A program made the translations under genes and the position numbers. Source: Zoroaster sp. YZ-2022 (Eukaryota; Echinodermata; Asteroidea; Forcipulatida; Zoroasteridae). From it: a stretch of DNA of 64,000 nucleotides. A model generated the notes under the pieces. It ran no database searches, was not told where the DNA came from, and saw only the letters and a list, made by a program, of their open reading frames with translations. This document shows, piece by piece, positions 31,122 to 41,355 of the stretch. Positions within the stretch are counted from its first letter, which is position 1. Each line of letters begins with the position of its first letter. The DNA is taken from NCBI GenBank assembly GCA_029582265.1, contig CM055823.1, positions 11,721,716 to 11,785,715 on the forward strand, read 5' to 3'.

Positions 31122-31749
31122 TTACTTTAAATTCAAAAGTTTTTCTACAAGGTCTTTTTTTCTTTATCGATGATGGCTTTAACATCTGTTGGAGCAACAT
31201 TTTTTGGCGTAAATTTTGTTCGAATGTTTTCTTTCATTTGTGAGTATTTGTTTTGCTCCTCGCTGATTAAATGAAATTCTTCTTGAGTTATAAGAACGTC
31301 TTCGATCGCTTTCGAAACGTGACTGTCGATGGTGTTGAGTTTACTTTCGGCTAAAACTTTTATTTCGTTGTGTTTTTTTTTGCTTTTTTACAGAGCTTGA
31401 ATTTTGCATATTTTATGGCCATGGCCATAGTGCCTAGTCCGATGGCTACTCCTTCGAGAGCGAATCCGACCGGCGCTGCTATAACGCTAGCTAGACCGGC
31501 AATTCCCACAGCTCCAGCTCCAACAGCGGTGCATTCAGCCATTGTTTCTACGATAGAACAAGTTTTGATAACTTTATTATATTTTTTATACGATCTCTCG
31601 CGCTCATTTTTTTCTGCAAGAATTTCTTTTTGGATGTCGTTGATTTTTTGTAATCTAAACGCACTCACATCTTTAACTTGTGTGTTTACATTATCCGAGA
31701 CCTTTGGTAATGTTGGATAAATTCTTGTTGTATCGTTAGAGATGCTCAT
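31122..31749 (-). pseudogene. Gene B (outer): small two-helix membrane protein, frameshifted
   Basis: Starts MSISNDTTRIYP at 31749. After a coiled-coil segment (LQKINDIQKEILAEKNERER) comes a long glycine/alanine-rich hydrophobic block (about residues 60-105; VGAGAVGIAGLASVIAAPVG) and a basic stretch. Compared with the intact inner copy (47638-48270, 210 residues) the frame is lost near 31370 and again near 31160, where an A run is one base short. The function of this Maverick-associated family is unknown; the glycine zippers suggest a membrane-inserting or virion-membrane protein. It converges with gene A. Confidence 0.7.
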
Positions 31750-31777
31750 TATTCTATTAATAATAAAGATTATATTT

Positions 31778-32251
31778 TTAAACCAAAGAAAAACTTTCAA
31801 CTTTTATATCGTAACAGATTCCCGTGTCTCTAGCGCCAAAAAAGATCGCTCGTAGAAAGACTTTTTTATCTTCTGTTTTGAATCAAATTCCGCATTCTAA
31901 ATGCTGCGGTTCATCGTCAAAATCAAATTTTGAATCAAATTTTTCATCATGAAAAAGATCAACACGTTTAGTCTCAAAGTTTATATCGGATTTTAATGCG
32001 ATTGAATAATAAAAATTATTTTCACCTTTAAATGTTTTAACATAAATTGAAGAGTCTGTTGCTTGAAGGACATAAAACTCTGGGTGACCACCATCCCAGA
32101 ATACGTTAATCTCTACTATATATAGCAATTTTATTATATCATCAAATTCATTCGGCTCAATATGCCCATGACGTTCAATGATTAACGGATTGCGATTTTT
32201 AGAACGTGAAATTTGCTCGCTTTTTCGACTGGGACCGTAAATACTCGCCAT
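31778..32251 (-). pseudogene. Gene C (outer): paralogue of D, premature stop
   Basis: Starts MASIYGPSRKSEQ. The N-terminal signature IYGPSR...ERHGHIEPNE and C-terminal signature (FDDEPQHLEC, then KTEDKKVFLRA and GICYDIK) are shared with neighbour D, so the two arose by tandem duplication. A single TGA at 31883-31885 interrupts the frame four codons before KTEDKK. The beta-rich, all-soluble character fits a minor virion protein, but there is no direct evidence. Confidence 0.65.
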
Positions 32252-32296
32252 TTATATTAACCATTATAATAATATTAATGTCTTTGTTTGTGAATT

Positions 32297-32782
32297 TTAA
32301 ATTTCAAGACTGGTACTTTTAATTTGTATATCGAAACAGATTCCAGAGCTTAAACTTCCAAAAAAAGTCGCTCGTAGAAAGACTTTTTTATCTTCTGTTT
32401 TGAAGCAAATTTGACATTCTAAATGCTGCGCTTCGTCGTTAAAAGAAAATTTATTATCTCGAGCGGGAGAAGGTATATGGGCTACGTCGGCTACAAAGTC
32501 GCGCGTTCCCGAGTATGAATAAAGGCCATCAACCTTCATAAATTTCACAAAAATTGAACAGTATGTCGGCGTTTTATCGAATGTAAAAAAGGGCAGACTA
32601 AACACACCATGCCACCCGAGTTTAATGCTAAGTTTTTCAAATAAATCTATTAACGGTATCTTTTGTTGAATTTAATTCGGCTCAATATGCCCATGACGTT
32701 CAATGATTAACGGATTGTAATTTTTAAAAGACTCGTTGTATTTAGCGGCTACGCCACGACTGGGACCGTAAATACTCACCAT
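32297..32782 (-). pseudogene. Gene D (outer): beta-rich paralogue of C, frame broken
   Basis: The ATG at 32780-32782 gives MVSIYGPSRGVAAKYN and reaches ERHGHIEPN before a stop near 32675. The rest resumes in another phase (FFTFDKTPTYCSIFVKFMKV, then AHIPSPARDNKFSFNDE and QHLECQICFKTEDKK). Closely similar to the inner copy at 46563-47053. The spacing to C and E (about 30-50 bp) suggests one transcription unit E-D-C-B on the minus strand. Confidence 0.65.
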
Positions 32783-32807
32783 TTATATTAACCATTTTAA
32801 AAACTAT

Positions 32808-33491
32808 TTATTTAATTTCGACGGTTAAAATAACCGGCATACTGTGATTATTTATGTCTCTGCCGATAGAATCTTTAATTTGAAAACTCAATTCGTTAAA
32901 AGTACCAGTCTTGAGATTTTTTCGTAATGGATTAGAATATTCTATCCACGTACTTTCCCCCAATGATTTATCTTGTAACGGAAAAACTTTTAAAATACTT
33001 GGAAGGTTTACCGTTGAAAAAAATTTCGCTCGTAGAAATTTGATCGCAATGAATGTACATTATTTTAAAAGGTTGCAAATCAAATTTTCCACGATGCTCT
33101 CCCATTGCTAGAAATTCATTTTCAAACCCGAGTAAATTAGCTAACCCCGGTGAAAATGTGATTTTTCGGTTTTGATTAATAATATTTAGCAAATTTTTGC
33201 CGGATTTTTCATCGACAACAAATGTAAGCCAAGGCGTGTTATTTAAGACAATGTCGATAATTTCTTTTATATTATAAAGTCCAGGATCGATAAACTCAAT
33301 TTCTTCCGTTGGCTGTCCTCTTTCATTAATTATACGACGCAATATGTTTTTTCTTTTTTACGTACGTTATAGTAACCAACCCAAAGGTTAACAGTCTTTA
33401 ACGAAATTGCGAGTTTACCATCGCGATTATCGATTAAATTATCTAATTCGACTGGCTTGGTAAAAAAAATTATTTCGATCGTATGATACAT
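32808..33491 (-). pseudogene. Gene E (outer): conserved Maverick protein, frameshifted
   Basis: Starts MYHTIEI at 33491. The middle block (IEFIDPGLYNIKEIIDIVLN and FSPGLANLLGFENEF) and the end (LSFQIKDSIGRDINN...MPVILTVEIK) are almost identical to the inner copy 45868-46556. Frame changes occur near 33345 and 32970. The terminal pattern of two strands around a D-x-x-G turn recalls viral vertex or spike proteins, so a minor capsid role is possible but unproven. It is transcribed away from G, with starts only 39 bp apart (33491 and 33530), leaving a very compact bidirectional promoter. Confidence 0.65.
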
Positions 33492-33529
33492 TTTATATTT
33501 AAATTTATAATATTAGTTTATATTACAAA

Positions 33530-34060
33530 ATGTATCATACGCTAAAGCAAAATGCTCTACCGCTAGCATTTCGGAGTAATTTATCAAAACGGTATTTACA
33601 ATCTGGAAATTATGCAGCTAAAACAATTTCTTCTAGCGACTTGACTAATATAAATATTTATATTAATGAAAATGATTTTTTTAATGTAGTACTTGATAAT
33701 CCTTTTAGCAAGTACAAGTTGCCTCACGTCGATAGCGACCAGATTGTAAATAGCTGGAATTCGTATCCGCTAAAGTTTTATCAAAATCAAATAAATTTTG
33801 TAACGTGGTGTAGTACGACGGGGTGCGGCGTGAGTGACGAACATTTACTGCATTCGAATTTGATGATTCGTAGTTTCTTCAAATTTCACGTTTATTATCA
33901 AATTAGACGATTGCTTAAAGAAATGAGCTGTCCTGCGTCTTTTCAAAATTGTTGTAGCGCGTTTGAAAACAATATAGACATTGGCGCGTATAATAAAATT
34001 TGTAGAGACTTTCACGTCTCGCCTGTATCCGATTGGAAACAACAAGTAGACAAAAACTCG
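33530..34060 (+). pseudogene. Gene G (outer), 5' part, interrupted by the inner Maverick
   Basis: Codons 1-177 of a large conserved Maverick protein (SNLSKRYLQSGNY; STTGCGVSDEHLL; FFKFHVYYQIRRLLKEMSCP; DWKQQVDKNSS). The sense stops being G exactly at ACTCG (34056-34060), where the inner element begins, and resumes after the repeat of ACTCG at 49374-49378. Downstream of 34060 the open frame runs on into terminal-repeat DNA and is meaningless. Confidence 0.88.
34056..34060 (+). repeat. Target-site duplication of the inner Maverick (ACTCG), left copy
   Basis: ACTCG precedes AGTAGAGATAAAACAGG at 34061 and follows ATCTCTACT at 49374-49378. Gene G is continuous when one copy is removed. Confidence 0.92.
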
Positions 34061-34380
34061 AGTAGAGATAAAACAGGAATCCTGGGCCACTACCATATTT
34101 GGATTGAGGTCAAAGGTCAAAGGTCAATGACCTTAAGGTCAGAGGTCAGGTGTTTGGATGACGTCATCCTGCGAGGTTTTTTTTCAGTTTTTATTTTTAT
34201 TTTTAATTTTTTTTTAAACAGAATTTTAATAGACAATTTAAAAAAATTAATAAAAATAAAAACTTTAAAAAACTTAGTTAAAAGATTTTTTTTTAAAGAT
34301 ATTGAAAAACGAAGTTAAAAAACTGATAAAATGATTTAAAAAAATCTAATAGTATAATAAAGAGGATGAATAACTATTTA
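34061..34380 (+). repeat. Inner Maverick left terminal inverted repeat with AGGTCA array
   Basis: Mirrors 49026-49373. It contains AGGTCA at 34107, 34114, 34121, 34136 and 34143, TGACCT at 34128 and the palindrome TGACGTCA at 34159-34166. It continues through an AT-rich part and the leader TCTAATAGTATAATAAAGAGG into the first codons (MNNYL) of PolB. Outer and inner repeats share the terminal AGTAGAGA and the leader only. Confidence 0.9.
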
Positions 34381-37300
34381 TTTACGCGAGCATTACCCGC
34401 ATTAAAGAATTATGTTCGTCAGATTCTACCCAATGTTGGAATTAATAATTTGGGTGTAAAAGACTGGATACAAAAAACTTTTAAAAATCTATCGAATTTA
34501 GTAAAGAAACTCGGATCAAAAGTTTTACCGGGAGAAGGAGAAAATATAGCTTTACCGGAAGAAGAGTTGAGATTTGATAGACGATACATCGACGGTGGAA
34601 GGTATTTGCGTCAACGAAAAATGACCGTACCGCACGGTCACAGCACGGAGAGAGATGTAACCGTATTTTTGAATGCTGTTAAGTTAAAGATTATAGAAAA
34701 GTTGTTTTTAGACTTGCGAGAATTTGGAGGTATAAAGTTTATGATTTATTTGACGATTCAATTACATAAAGAGCAATTAGATGGTACGATCGATTATGTG
34801 TTTCCATCGTTTCATAATAAACGCAGCATCGTTTTACTACCCGCGGACGATGTTGATGATATACAAGAAAAATTACCGGCAGCCTTTGCGGAAATTAATG
34901 AGGCTATAGAAAAGTGGACGCACAACGGTTCTACGCACAACGGTTCTGGATTTATAATAGATCAAGGATTTTAACCGTTTACTTCACGATCAAACAAAAT
35001 ATAATGGGCGTAAACATTTTTGTACGAGATGTTTACACGGTTATACAACCGAAGCCTTGTTACAAAAACACATCCCAGAGTGCGAGGGAATTGGCTACAG
35101 ACCAACAGCGATCGCCATGCCAAAAGAGGGTAAAAATTAACTACGTTTTAAAAACTTTAAAAAAAATGATGAAAGCTCCTTACCTCATATACGCGGATTT
35201 TGAAGCGTTACTTGAAAAGATTGACGATGCGAGTACGACTAATACTAAAAAATTCAAGAACACGTCGATTGCGGGTATTTCTACGTGATCGTTCGATGCG
35301 ACGGTGAAATTTTTTCATCCAAGACATACAGGGGCCAAGATGCTGTTAAACACTTTTTAGATGCGACCATCGAGGAAGAAAATAAGATCAAGAAATTGTT
35401 AAAAACCCTAAAGAAATTATTATGACGGAAGACGATGAAAAAAATTATAACTCCGCTAAAAAGTGTTGGATATGCGAAAAAGGATTCTTTGGAGACGATA
35501 AGAAAGTACGCGATCATTGTCACGTGACTGGAAAATATCGAGGCGCGGCGCATAATAGTTGTAACTTGCAACTGAAACTATAACCGAAGAAAATGTTTAT
35601 CCCGGTCGTACTTCACAATTTGCGAGGATACGACTCTCATCTCATCGTGCAAGCCGCGAGTCGAGTCGAAGGAACATTAAACTGTATTCCAAACAATATG
35701 GAAAAGTACATTTCTATTTCAATCGGAAAACTGCGTTTTATCGACAGTTTTCAATTTTTACAGGCTTCACTCGATAAACTCGTAAAATCAAACGATCCGG
35801 ATTCTTTTCGCATTTCTAAAAAGTTTGAACCAAATTTAGAAAAATTTAAGCTACTTTTAAAGAAAGGCGTTTATCCCTACGAGTACATGGATAGTTTCGA
35901 ACGGTTTGAAGAAACGAGTCTTCCTCCGAAAGAAGCTTTTTATAGTAGTTTAAACGACGAACACATTACGGACAAACAATACGAGCACGCCAAGAACGTT
36001 TGGAACAAATTCGAATGTAAAAATCTAGGAGATTATCACGATTTGTACGTGCGCACGGATACTTTGTTATTGGCGGATGTGTTTGAAAATTTTCGTACAA
36101 CTTGCATGAAACACTACGGTTTAGATCCGGCTCATTATTACACGGGTCCTAGCTTGAGTTGGGACGCTTTGTTGAAACATTCGAACGTACGTTTAGAATT
36201 GTTGACCGATATCGACATGCATTTATTTATAGAAAAAGGCATTAGGGGTGGTATATCGATGGTAAGTCAGAGATACGCTAAAGCAAACAATTCACACCTC
36301 GAAAATTACGATTCATCAAAACCTACGAATTACATCTTATATTTAGACGCGAATAATGTATACGGTTGGGCGATGAGTCAATACCTTCCGATTGGAAAAT
36401 TTAAATGGTTAACCGAAGATGAAATTAATTTACTCGATATAAAATCAATTTCGTCAGAATCGAGCAAAGGCTACATTTTAGAAGTGGATTTAGAATATTC
36501 TAAAGAATTACACGATTCTCACAACGTGTTTCCACTCGCGCCAGAATCGTTAGTGATTCCAAAAGAATGGATGTCTGATTATCAGCTGGAGCTATTGGGC
36601 GATAAACCCGCACCAAACGTAAAAAAATTAACTCCAAATTTGAATAACAAAACAAAGTACGTGCTTGATTATCGCAATTTACAATTGTATTTACAACTCG
36701 GTATGAAACTAACTAAAATTCATCGGGTTTTAAAATTCAATCAAGCGCCGTGGATGAAGTCTTACATCGATCTAAATACGAATTTGAGAAAAAATGCAAC
36801 ATTGGATTTTGAAAAAGATTTATACAAGCTCATGAATAATTCAGTCTTTGGAAAAACGATGGAAAATTTACGAAATCGAGTTAACGTGAATCTCATGATA
36901 TTAAACGATAAAAAAGACGAAGAACGTATCCGTAAAGCAATCGCGAAGCCAACATTCGCCAAAGCTAAAATTTTCGATAACAATCTGGCGGCTATTCCCA
37001 CGCATAAACTAAAACTCGAACTCGACCGCCCGGTATACGTCGGAATGGTTATTTTGGATTTAGCTAAAGCTTACATGTACGATTTTTATTACAATCATCT
37101 AAAAAGCAAGTACGGCTCAAAGTGTAATCTACTTTACACGGATACGGATAGCTTGTTGGTCGAGATTCAAACGGAAGATGTTTATAAAGACATGTCAGAA
37201 AACAAAGATCTTTACGATTTCAGTAATTATGCTTAAAAAATGATCTTTATTCTGAAAAGAATAAAAAGGTCATCGGTAAATTTAAAGATGAGACAGCGGG

Positions 37301-37624
37301 AATTCCAATCTTTGAATTTGTCGGTTTAAGACCAAAAATGTGCTCGATGCTTTTATCGAATAAAGAAGAAATAAAAAAAGCCAAGGGCGTTAAAAAACAA
37401 GTTTTGAAAAAGAAAATTATAAACGAGCACTTTAAAATAATACGCTTTATCATTTTATGAATTCTATTAGAAACGAGTATCATCGATTATACACGATACG
37501 CGTTAAAAAAATCTCCTTATCTCCTTTAGATACAAAGAGATATATTTTACCCGATGGAATACACACTTTAGCTTACGGTCATTATAAGATTTCGGAAATG
37601 ACAGAAGAAGTAAAATTTTTTTAG
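34366..37624 (+). pseudogene. POLB: Protein-primed DNA polymerase B (inner), with internal deletion and frameshifts
   Basis: This enzyme replicates the linear element from a protein primer at the terminal repeats. The N-terminal segment (34366-34974; VPHGHSTERDVTVFLNAVKL) matches the outer copy but jumps at about 34970 from FIID straight to a KDFN-like junction, deleting roughly 130 codons present in the outer gene. Next come a CTRCL zinc finger (frame lost), an endonuclease VII-like CWICEK...RDHCHVTGKYRGAAHN block, and the exonuclease-type HNLRGYDSHLI. The 547-residue open frame (35593-37236) carries polymerase motif A (YLDANNVYGWAMSQ), motif B (LMNNSVFGKTMENL) and motif C (YTDTDSLL). Further frame changes follow at 37236 and near 37440. 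The catalytic core is intact but the gene is not. Confidence 0.9.
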
Positions 37625-38557
37625 GTGGACCCGATTCTAAATAATTAAAGATGGGTTGATTTTTTACGATGACAACATTTTTAATAGTATATATTTTAAT
37701 AGACCATATCGGATCGGTAGCTCGGCTTTTTGTATCTTGTTCTCTCGCCGGGCGCGTATAAATATCTAACTAACGCGTTTGAAGCGATTCTTTTTCCATT
37801 TTTAATTGCCGGAGAGGCTGGGTTTTGCTCGACCCATTCTCGTTTAATGGCATCTTTAGGTTTTAATTTAATGAGTCTTGTTTCTTGTTATTTAAAGCTT
37901 TTATGACCAGCGGTAATCTTTTTACCCACTCTTTATTTCTCGCGTCTTTATTCGTCATTTCTCGCGCGTATTGATGAGAAAATAATATCTCGGCTAAAGT
38001 TCTGTTGAATCGTTCCACAATGCCTTGCGCTCTATGATTTTGAGCTTCGCTTCTCTGTATCTTGACGTGATTTTTACTCATTAAAACGTTGACGCTCGCC
38101 ATAAATTCTTTTCCAGGATCGACTTTAAAAAATTTCGGCCAAGTCAATAAACTTCGCTCGTAAATGTTTTCGAACGCGTTACTGACTCGCACGGCGGTTT
38201 TATCGATTAGAGGTTCGGCTTCTTTGTACCTGCTCGCTTCGTCTGAAATTGTTAACGCGTACTTGTAAACTTTTTTATTTTTGCCGCTACCGATCGTATC
38301 GTGCGGAAGAAACAATAAATCCGCTTGATGAACCTCGTTTGGTTTTTCTCGAAAGAGTTCGAGCTTGTCGGTCTGGGAATGTATTTGGGGTACGGTAAAT
38401 AAATCTTCCACAACGCTTGCTTTGTTAACCACTCTTTAGTTTTACTCGTAGAAATTGTAGTTTCTTGAGCTAATTTCTCAATCGCTCCGACACCTTTCCA
38501 GTATCCTCGCGGACTGTAATAAGCGTTTTCGAGTTTTGATCTCGTGCGCTTATCCAT
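37616..38557 (-). pseudogene. INT: Retroviral-type integrase (inner), frameshifted
   Basis: Starts MDKRTRSKLENAYYSPRGYW at 38557. A helical N-terminal part is followed by the rve catalytic core, with the three acidic residues in context: HQADLLFLPHD, VDPGKEFMASV and VERFNRTLAE. The C-terminal part reads RYLYAPGE before the end. There are frame changes near 38370-38430 and 37865. It inserts the linear element into host DNA and makes the 5-6-bp duplications seen here. It is transcribed towards PolB and the two genes overlap or abut at about 37620. Confidence 0.9.
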
Positions 38558-38577
38558 TTAATATTTTATAATTATAA

Positions 38578-38823
38578 TCAAGTGATAGAATTCATAACAT
38601 TTTTAGGTAAAATTCCCTGTTGAACCAACCACGTTTGCGTCATTAGCGCCGACCCGACCGTAGCCGTCAGTTTAAGACTGTCGTTTACATCTAGCTTTCC
38701 CAAATCGGCCGGTTTTAATCCAAATACTTTTCTAGCGGCCATGCTATAAACGACGGATATAATTCCTACAACACCACCGTGATACGCTGAATTGACGATT
38801 CCGTTCGTATCTATCGTAGACAT
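38578..38823 (-). CDS. 81-residue conserved membrane protein (inner)
   Basis: An intact short frame starting at 38823, between J and integrase. It has two hydrophobic segments (GVVGIISVVYSMAARKVF and LTATVGSALMTQTWLVQQ) separated by a hydrophilic KPADLGKLDV turn. Its position and make-up suggest a small virion or membrane-associated protein; the function is unknown. The equivalent gene in the outer element was lost in the region of the 54.5-56.3 kb insertion. Confidence 0.7.
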   Translation of the reverse strand: MSTIDTNGIVNSAYHGGVVGIISVVYSMAARKVFGLKPADLGKLDVNDSLKLTATVGSALMTQTWLVQQGILPKNVMNSIT

Positions 38824-38849
38824 TTTTTATAGTATAGACAATATTTTTT

Positions 38850-39931
38850 TTATTTTTTTTTATTTTAAATCCATTCTGAAAGGATCGATTTTTACAAGAG
38901 TGACGTCGGAGACGGTTGATGACGGTGGTTCTTCGACATCTCGCGTTATTTTATTTACGGGTTTATTAGCGAGCGCTTTTGTAAATATAATAGGCAAAGG
39001 CGGTTAAAGCTACTACTCCCAGACCGATGTAGAGCGTGTTTGTTTCATCGTTTTCTTCTTTTATCGTCGGCGTATCGCTCGACCGATTAATTTCTACTTT
39101 TTCAAACCCACCAACTTTTTATTTTTTTATTTATTTTTTATTTTTGTTGTACTCTGCGAGTTTTTTACCGGCTTCGACTCGTTTTGGGTTTTTTATTTTA
39201 GCCGGTGGTGTTTTCGTCACTCGGTTTATCTCCTTCGTTTTCTCCGGTTCCATCGTATTTATTATCTAAACAAGAATTTTTTATTCTAAAATGTTTCACC
39301 GAAATTAAACCGGCCGTAACGGGTGCTAAAAATCTTCCGTACTTGTAGTATACTTCGCACAAGACGGAAGAAAGCGCGCTAGAGATAAACGAGTCTTTTT
39401 CTAAATCTGTAATTAAATCATCTTCGTTGTCTATCGTAAACTCGTATCGTAAACTCGTATCGACAAAGTTTAAACTCGATCCTAGCGCTTTAGCGTAAAG
39501 ACTTATTATCGACGAGCCCAACGAAGATATCATTTCGCGACCTAGTCTCGCTTCGTATCGCGCGTATAATTTATCTTGATCGATCGAATTTAAAGTTTCA
39601 ATTTTGGAAATTGTATACTCTTTACGAAATATTTTTTAGAGTTTCCCTCGTCGATGACTTTTAACAATCGATCACCACGATTATTGTCGTTGTTGTTTGT
39701 AGACGCGACATTTTCAACGCAACTCGTCGGCTCTTCGTTTAAAATTCTCGCGACTTGTTCCACTATTATTATATAAGTCTTGTTATATTTTTTTAAAATT
39801 TGCTTCGCTCTTGTCAACGGTTTTATAAATTCATCGTCGACGTACGAATATTTACGATTTAAAAATACAACTCCACCGAGTACTAAACAGTTTGTAAATA
39901 CGCAAAATACAACTAAACATTCGATGAGCAT
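38850..39931 (-). pseudogene. Gene J (inner): membrane-anchored protein, frameshifted
   Basis: The start at 39931 gives MLIECLVVFCVFTNCLVLGG, a single N-terminal membrane anchor, followed by a charged region (LTRAKQILKKYNKTYI). After a frame change near 39600 a second part continues (MISSLGSSIISLYAKALG; RFLAPVTAGLISVKHF). It ends with a basic NPKRVEAGKKLAEY block near 39160, and a possible final membrane helix (GLGVVALTAFAYYIYKSA) near 39010, separated by further frame changes. The outer copy begins identically at 54153. Possibly a minor capsid or membrane protein; function unproven. Confidence 0.65.
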
Positions 39932-39954
39932 ATTTATCTATAAATGTTATTATA

Positions 39955-40065
39955 ATCTTGTCAACTAGCTATCAACTATCTCGTCAACTAGCTATCAACT
40001 AGCTATCAACTAGCTATCAACTATCTATCAACTATCTATCAACTACTTGTCAAATCATCTATCGA
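39955..40065 (+). repeat. Tandem 11-bp repeats between J and ATPase (inner)
   Basis: TCAACTAGCTA and variants (TCAACTATCTA, TCAACTATCTC) repeat about eight times upstream of gene J. The same intergenic position in the outer element (53990-54125) also holds tandem repeats, with a different unit. Confidence 0.85.
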
Positions 40066-40139
40066 GTCGTTTAATATCGCATAATTGGTAGGTTGTTCCG
40101 TTTTTATAATCAATTTTGAATGCTTTGTTTTTTAAAGTT

Positions 40140-41332
40140 TTAAACAAATTTCTTTTCGAATCGATTCGCTCGGCACGACGTCGTTTTCTCAAAGACAATT
40201 TTCGAACGAGTCTCTATCTTGACAGTAAAATATACACAACCATTTTAATTGCTCTCTAAAATCTTTTAACACTATTATATTTTTGCGAAAGAATCCAACA
40301 GCTGTGTTTGGCGTGTCTGCCGCTAAAAGCCAATTCGCTGATCATGCATTTATTATCGTTTTCGTGTTTTCTATACTTTAACTCTTTGGTCGCGGAGCAG
40401 TCGTCGATGATAAACAACGTCTCGTCTCCTTTAAAAGTCTCGTGGTAAATCTCGAGCGATTTATGCAACGTCGAATCGCGCAAATCGTCGACTTCTTATA
40501 CTTCACTACCTTAGAGGGGTGAGAGGTACTAAAACCCAAGGGGAGAGAGAGCAGCACTCATACGCGTCCCATGTATAACCCCGGTCGTGCTAACCGACGT
40601 ACCAAAGTACGCCCAAAACACAGTACAGCCACACGGCAGGTATTACACAGGTCGCGCTCGAGTAACTACAGCAAAGGACCGGAATCTCGTGAGACAAAGG
40701 AAACCAACAGGCCTACAAAAGGGGTGCAACTTGCAAGGGCTGCATCTCATATAAGAAAAACAGAACAATGCAGTACATCATCGTGATACAAATCTGTTAT
40801 TTAATATACCCTTTTACAGTAATAATAGTCAGCCCATATATACACAGTATAGTCATCACCAAGGTAGGGTCAAATCTTAATGAACACGCTAAATACTAAC
40901 TCCTGCACATACTCACAGAATTAGTTCACGACCCACGGATAGGCCACACCATGACAGAATTCCCCGAGACAATAGAATGCCCAAGCTTATATTGACAAGG
41001 CGAAATATGTGACGTATGCTACATATGGCATTTCAGCCAATGGGCGCAAGTTTGTCTCAGGTGGGCGCAACGATATTTCTAGGTAACAAGACATTATTTT
41101 GTTACTCAGAAAAATGTGCTTCATAACAGACGTACATTCGATCGTCGTTCCAAATAAAATTTCTGTTTTGGTAGGCTAGAGTTTCACCGATGGTCGGACA
41201 CAGTATGACGATATTTTCGAAATATTTACGATATCCGTTTTTGTCATCTTCCAATAGATTTAAAACAAATTCTGTTTATCCGCATCCGGTTTGTCCGCAA
41301 ATCAACGCAGCGTGTGGATATTTTGGTAACAT
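40140..41332 (-). pseudogene. Packaging ATPase (inner), nonsense mutation and 0.63-kb insertion
   Basis: FtsK/HerA-type (A32-like) genome-packaging ATPase. The start at 41332 gives MLPKYPHAALICGQTGCG, and then the codon for the Walker A lysine is TAA (41276-41278). The frame is cut near 41129 by the insertion 40496-41128 and resumes with FKGDETLFIIDDCSATKEL (Walker B) and AFSGRHAKHSCWILSQKYN. The outer copy (53403-53963) shows the uninterrupted order. Transcribed in the same direction as MCP and J. Confidence 0.88.
40496..41128 (-). mobile_element. 0.63-kb insertion inside the inner ATPase (solo-LTR-like?)
   Basis: Foreign sequence breaks the ATPase frame. The flanks share a 3-bp GAC repeat (40493-40495 and 41129-41131). 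On the minus strand it starts TGTTATGAAGCAC, like an LTR, but the other end reads GTATAAGAA rather than CA. No open frame or convincing inverted ends. Solo LTR with a mutated end, or a small DNA transposon. Confidence 0.55.
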
Positions 41333-41355
41333 GTTTTTTAATAATAGTCAACATG

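Noticed and set aside
33530..34318. A 262-residue intact protein
   Set aside because: Only the first 177 codons are gene G; the rest is terminal-repeat DNA of the inner element read by chance.
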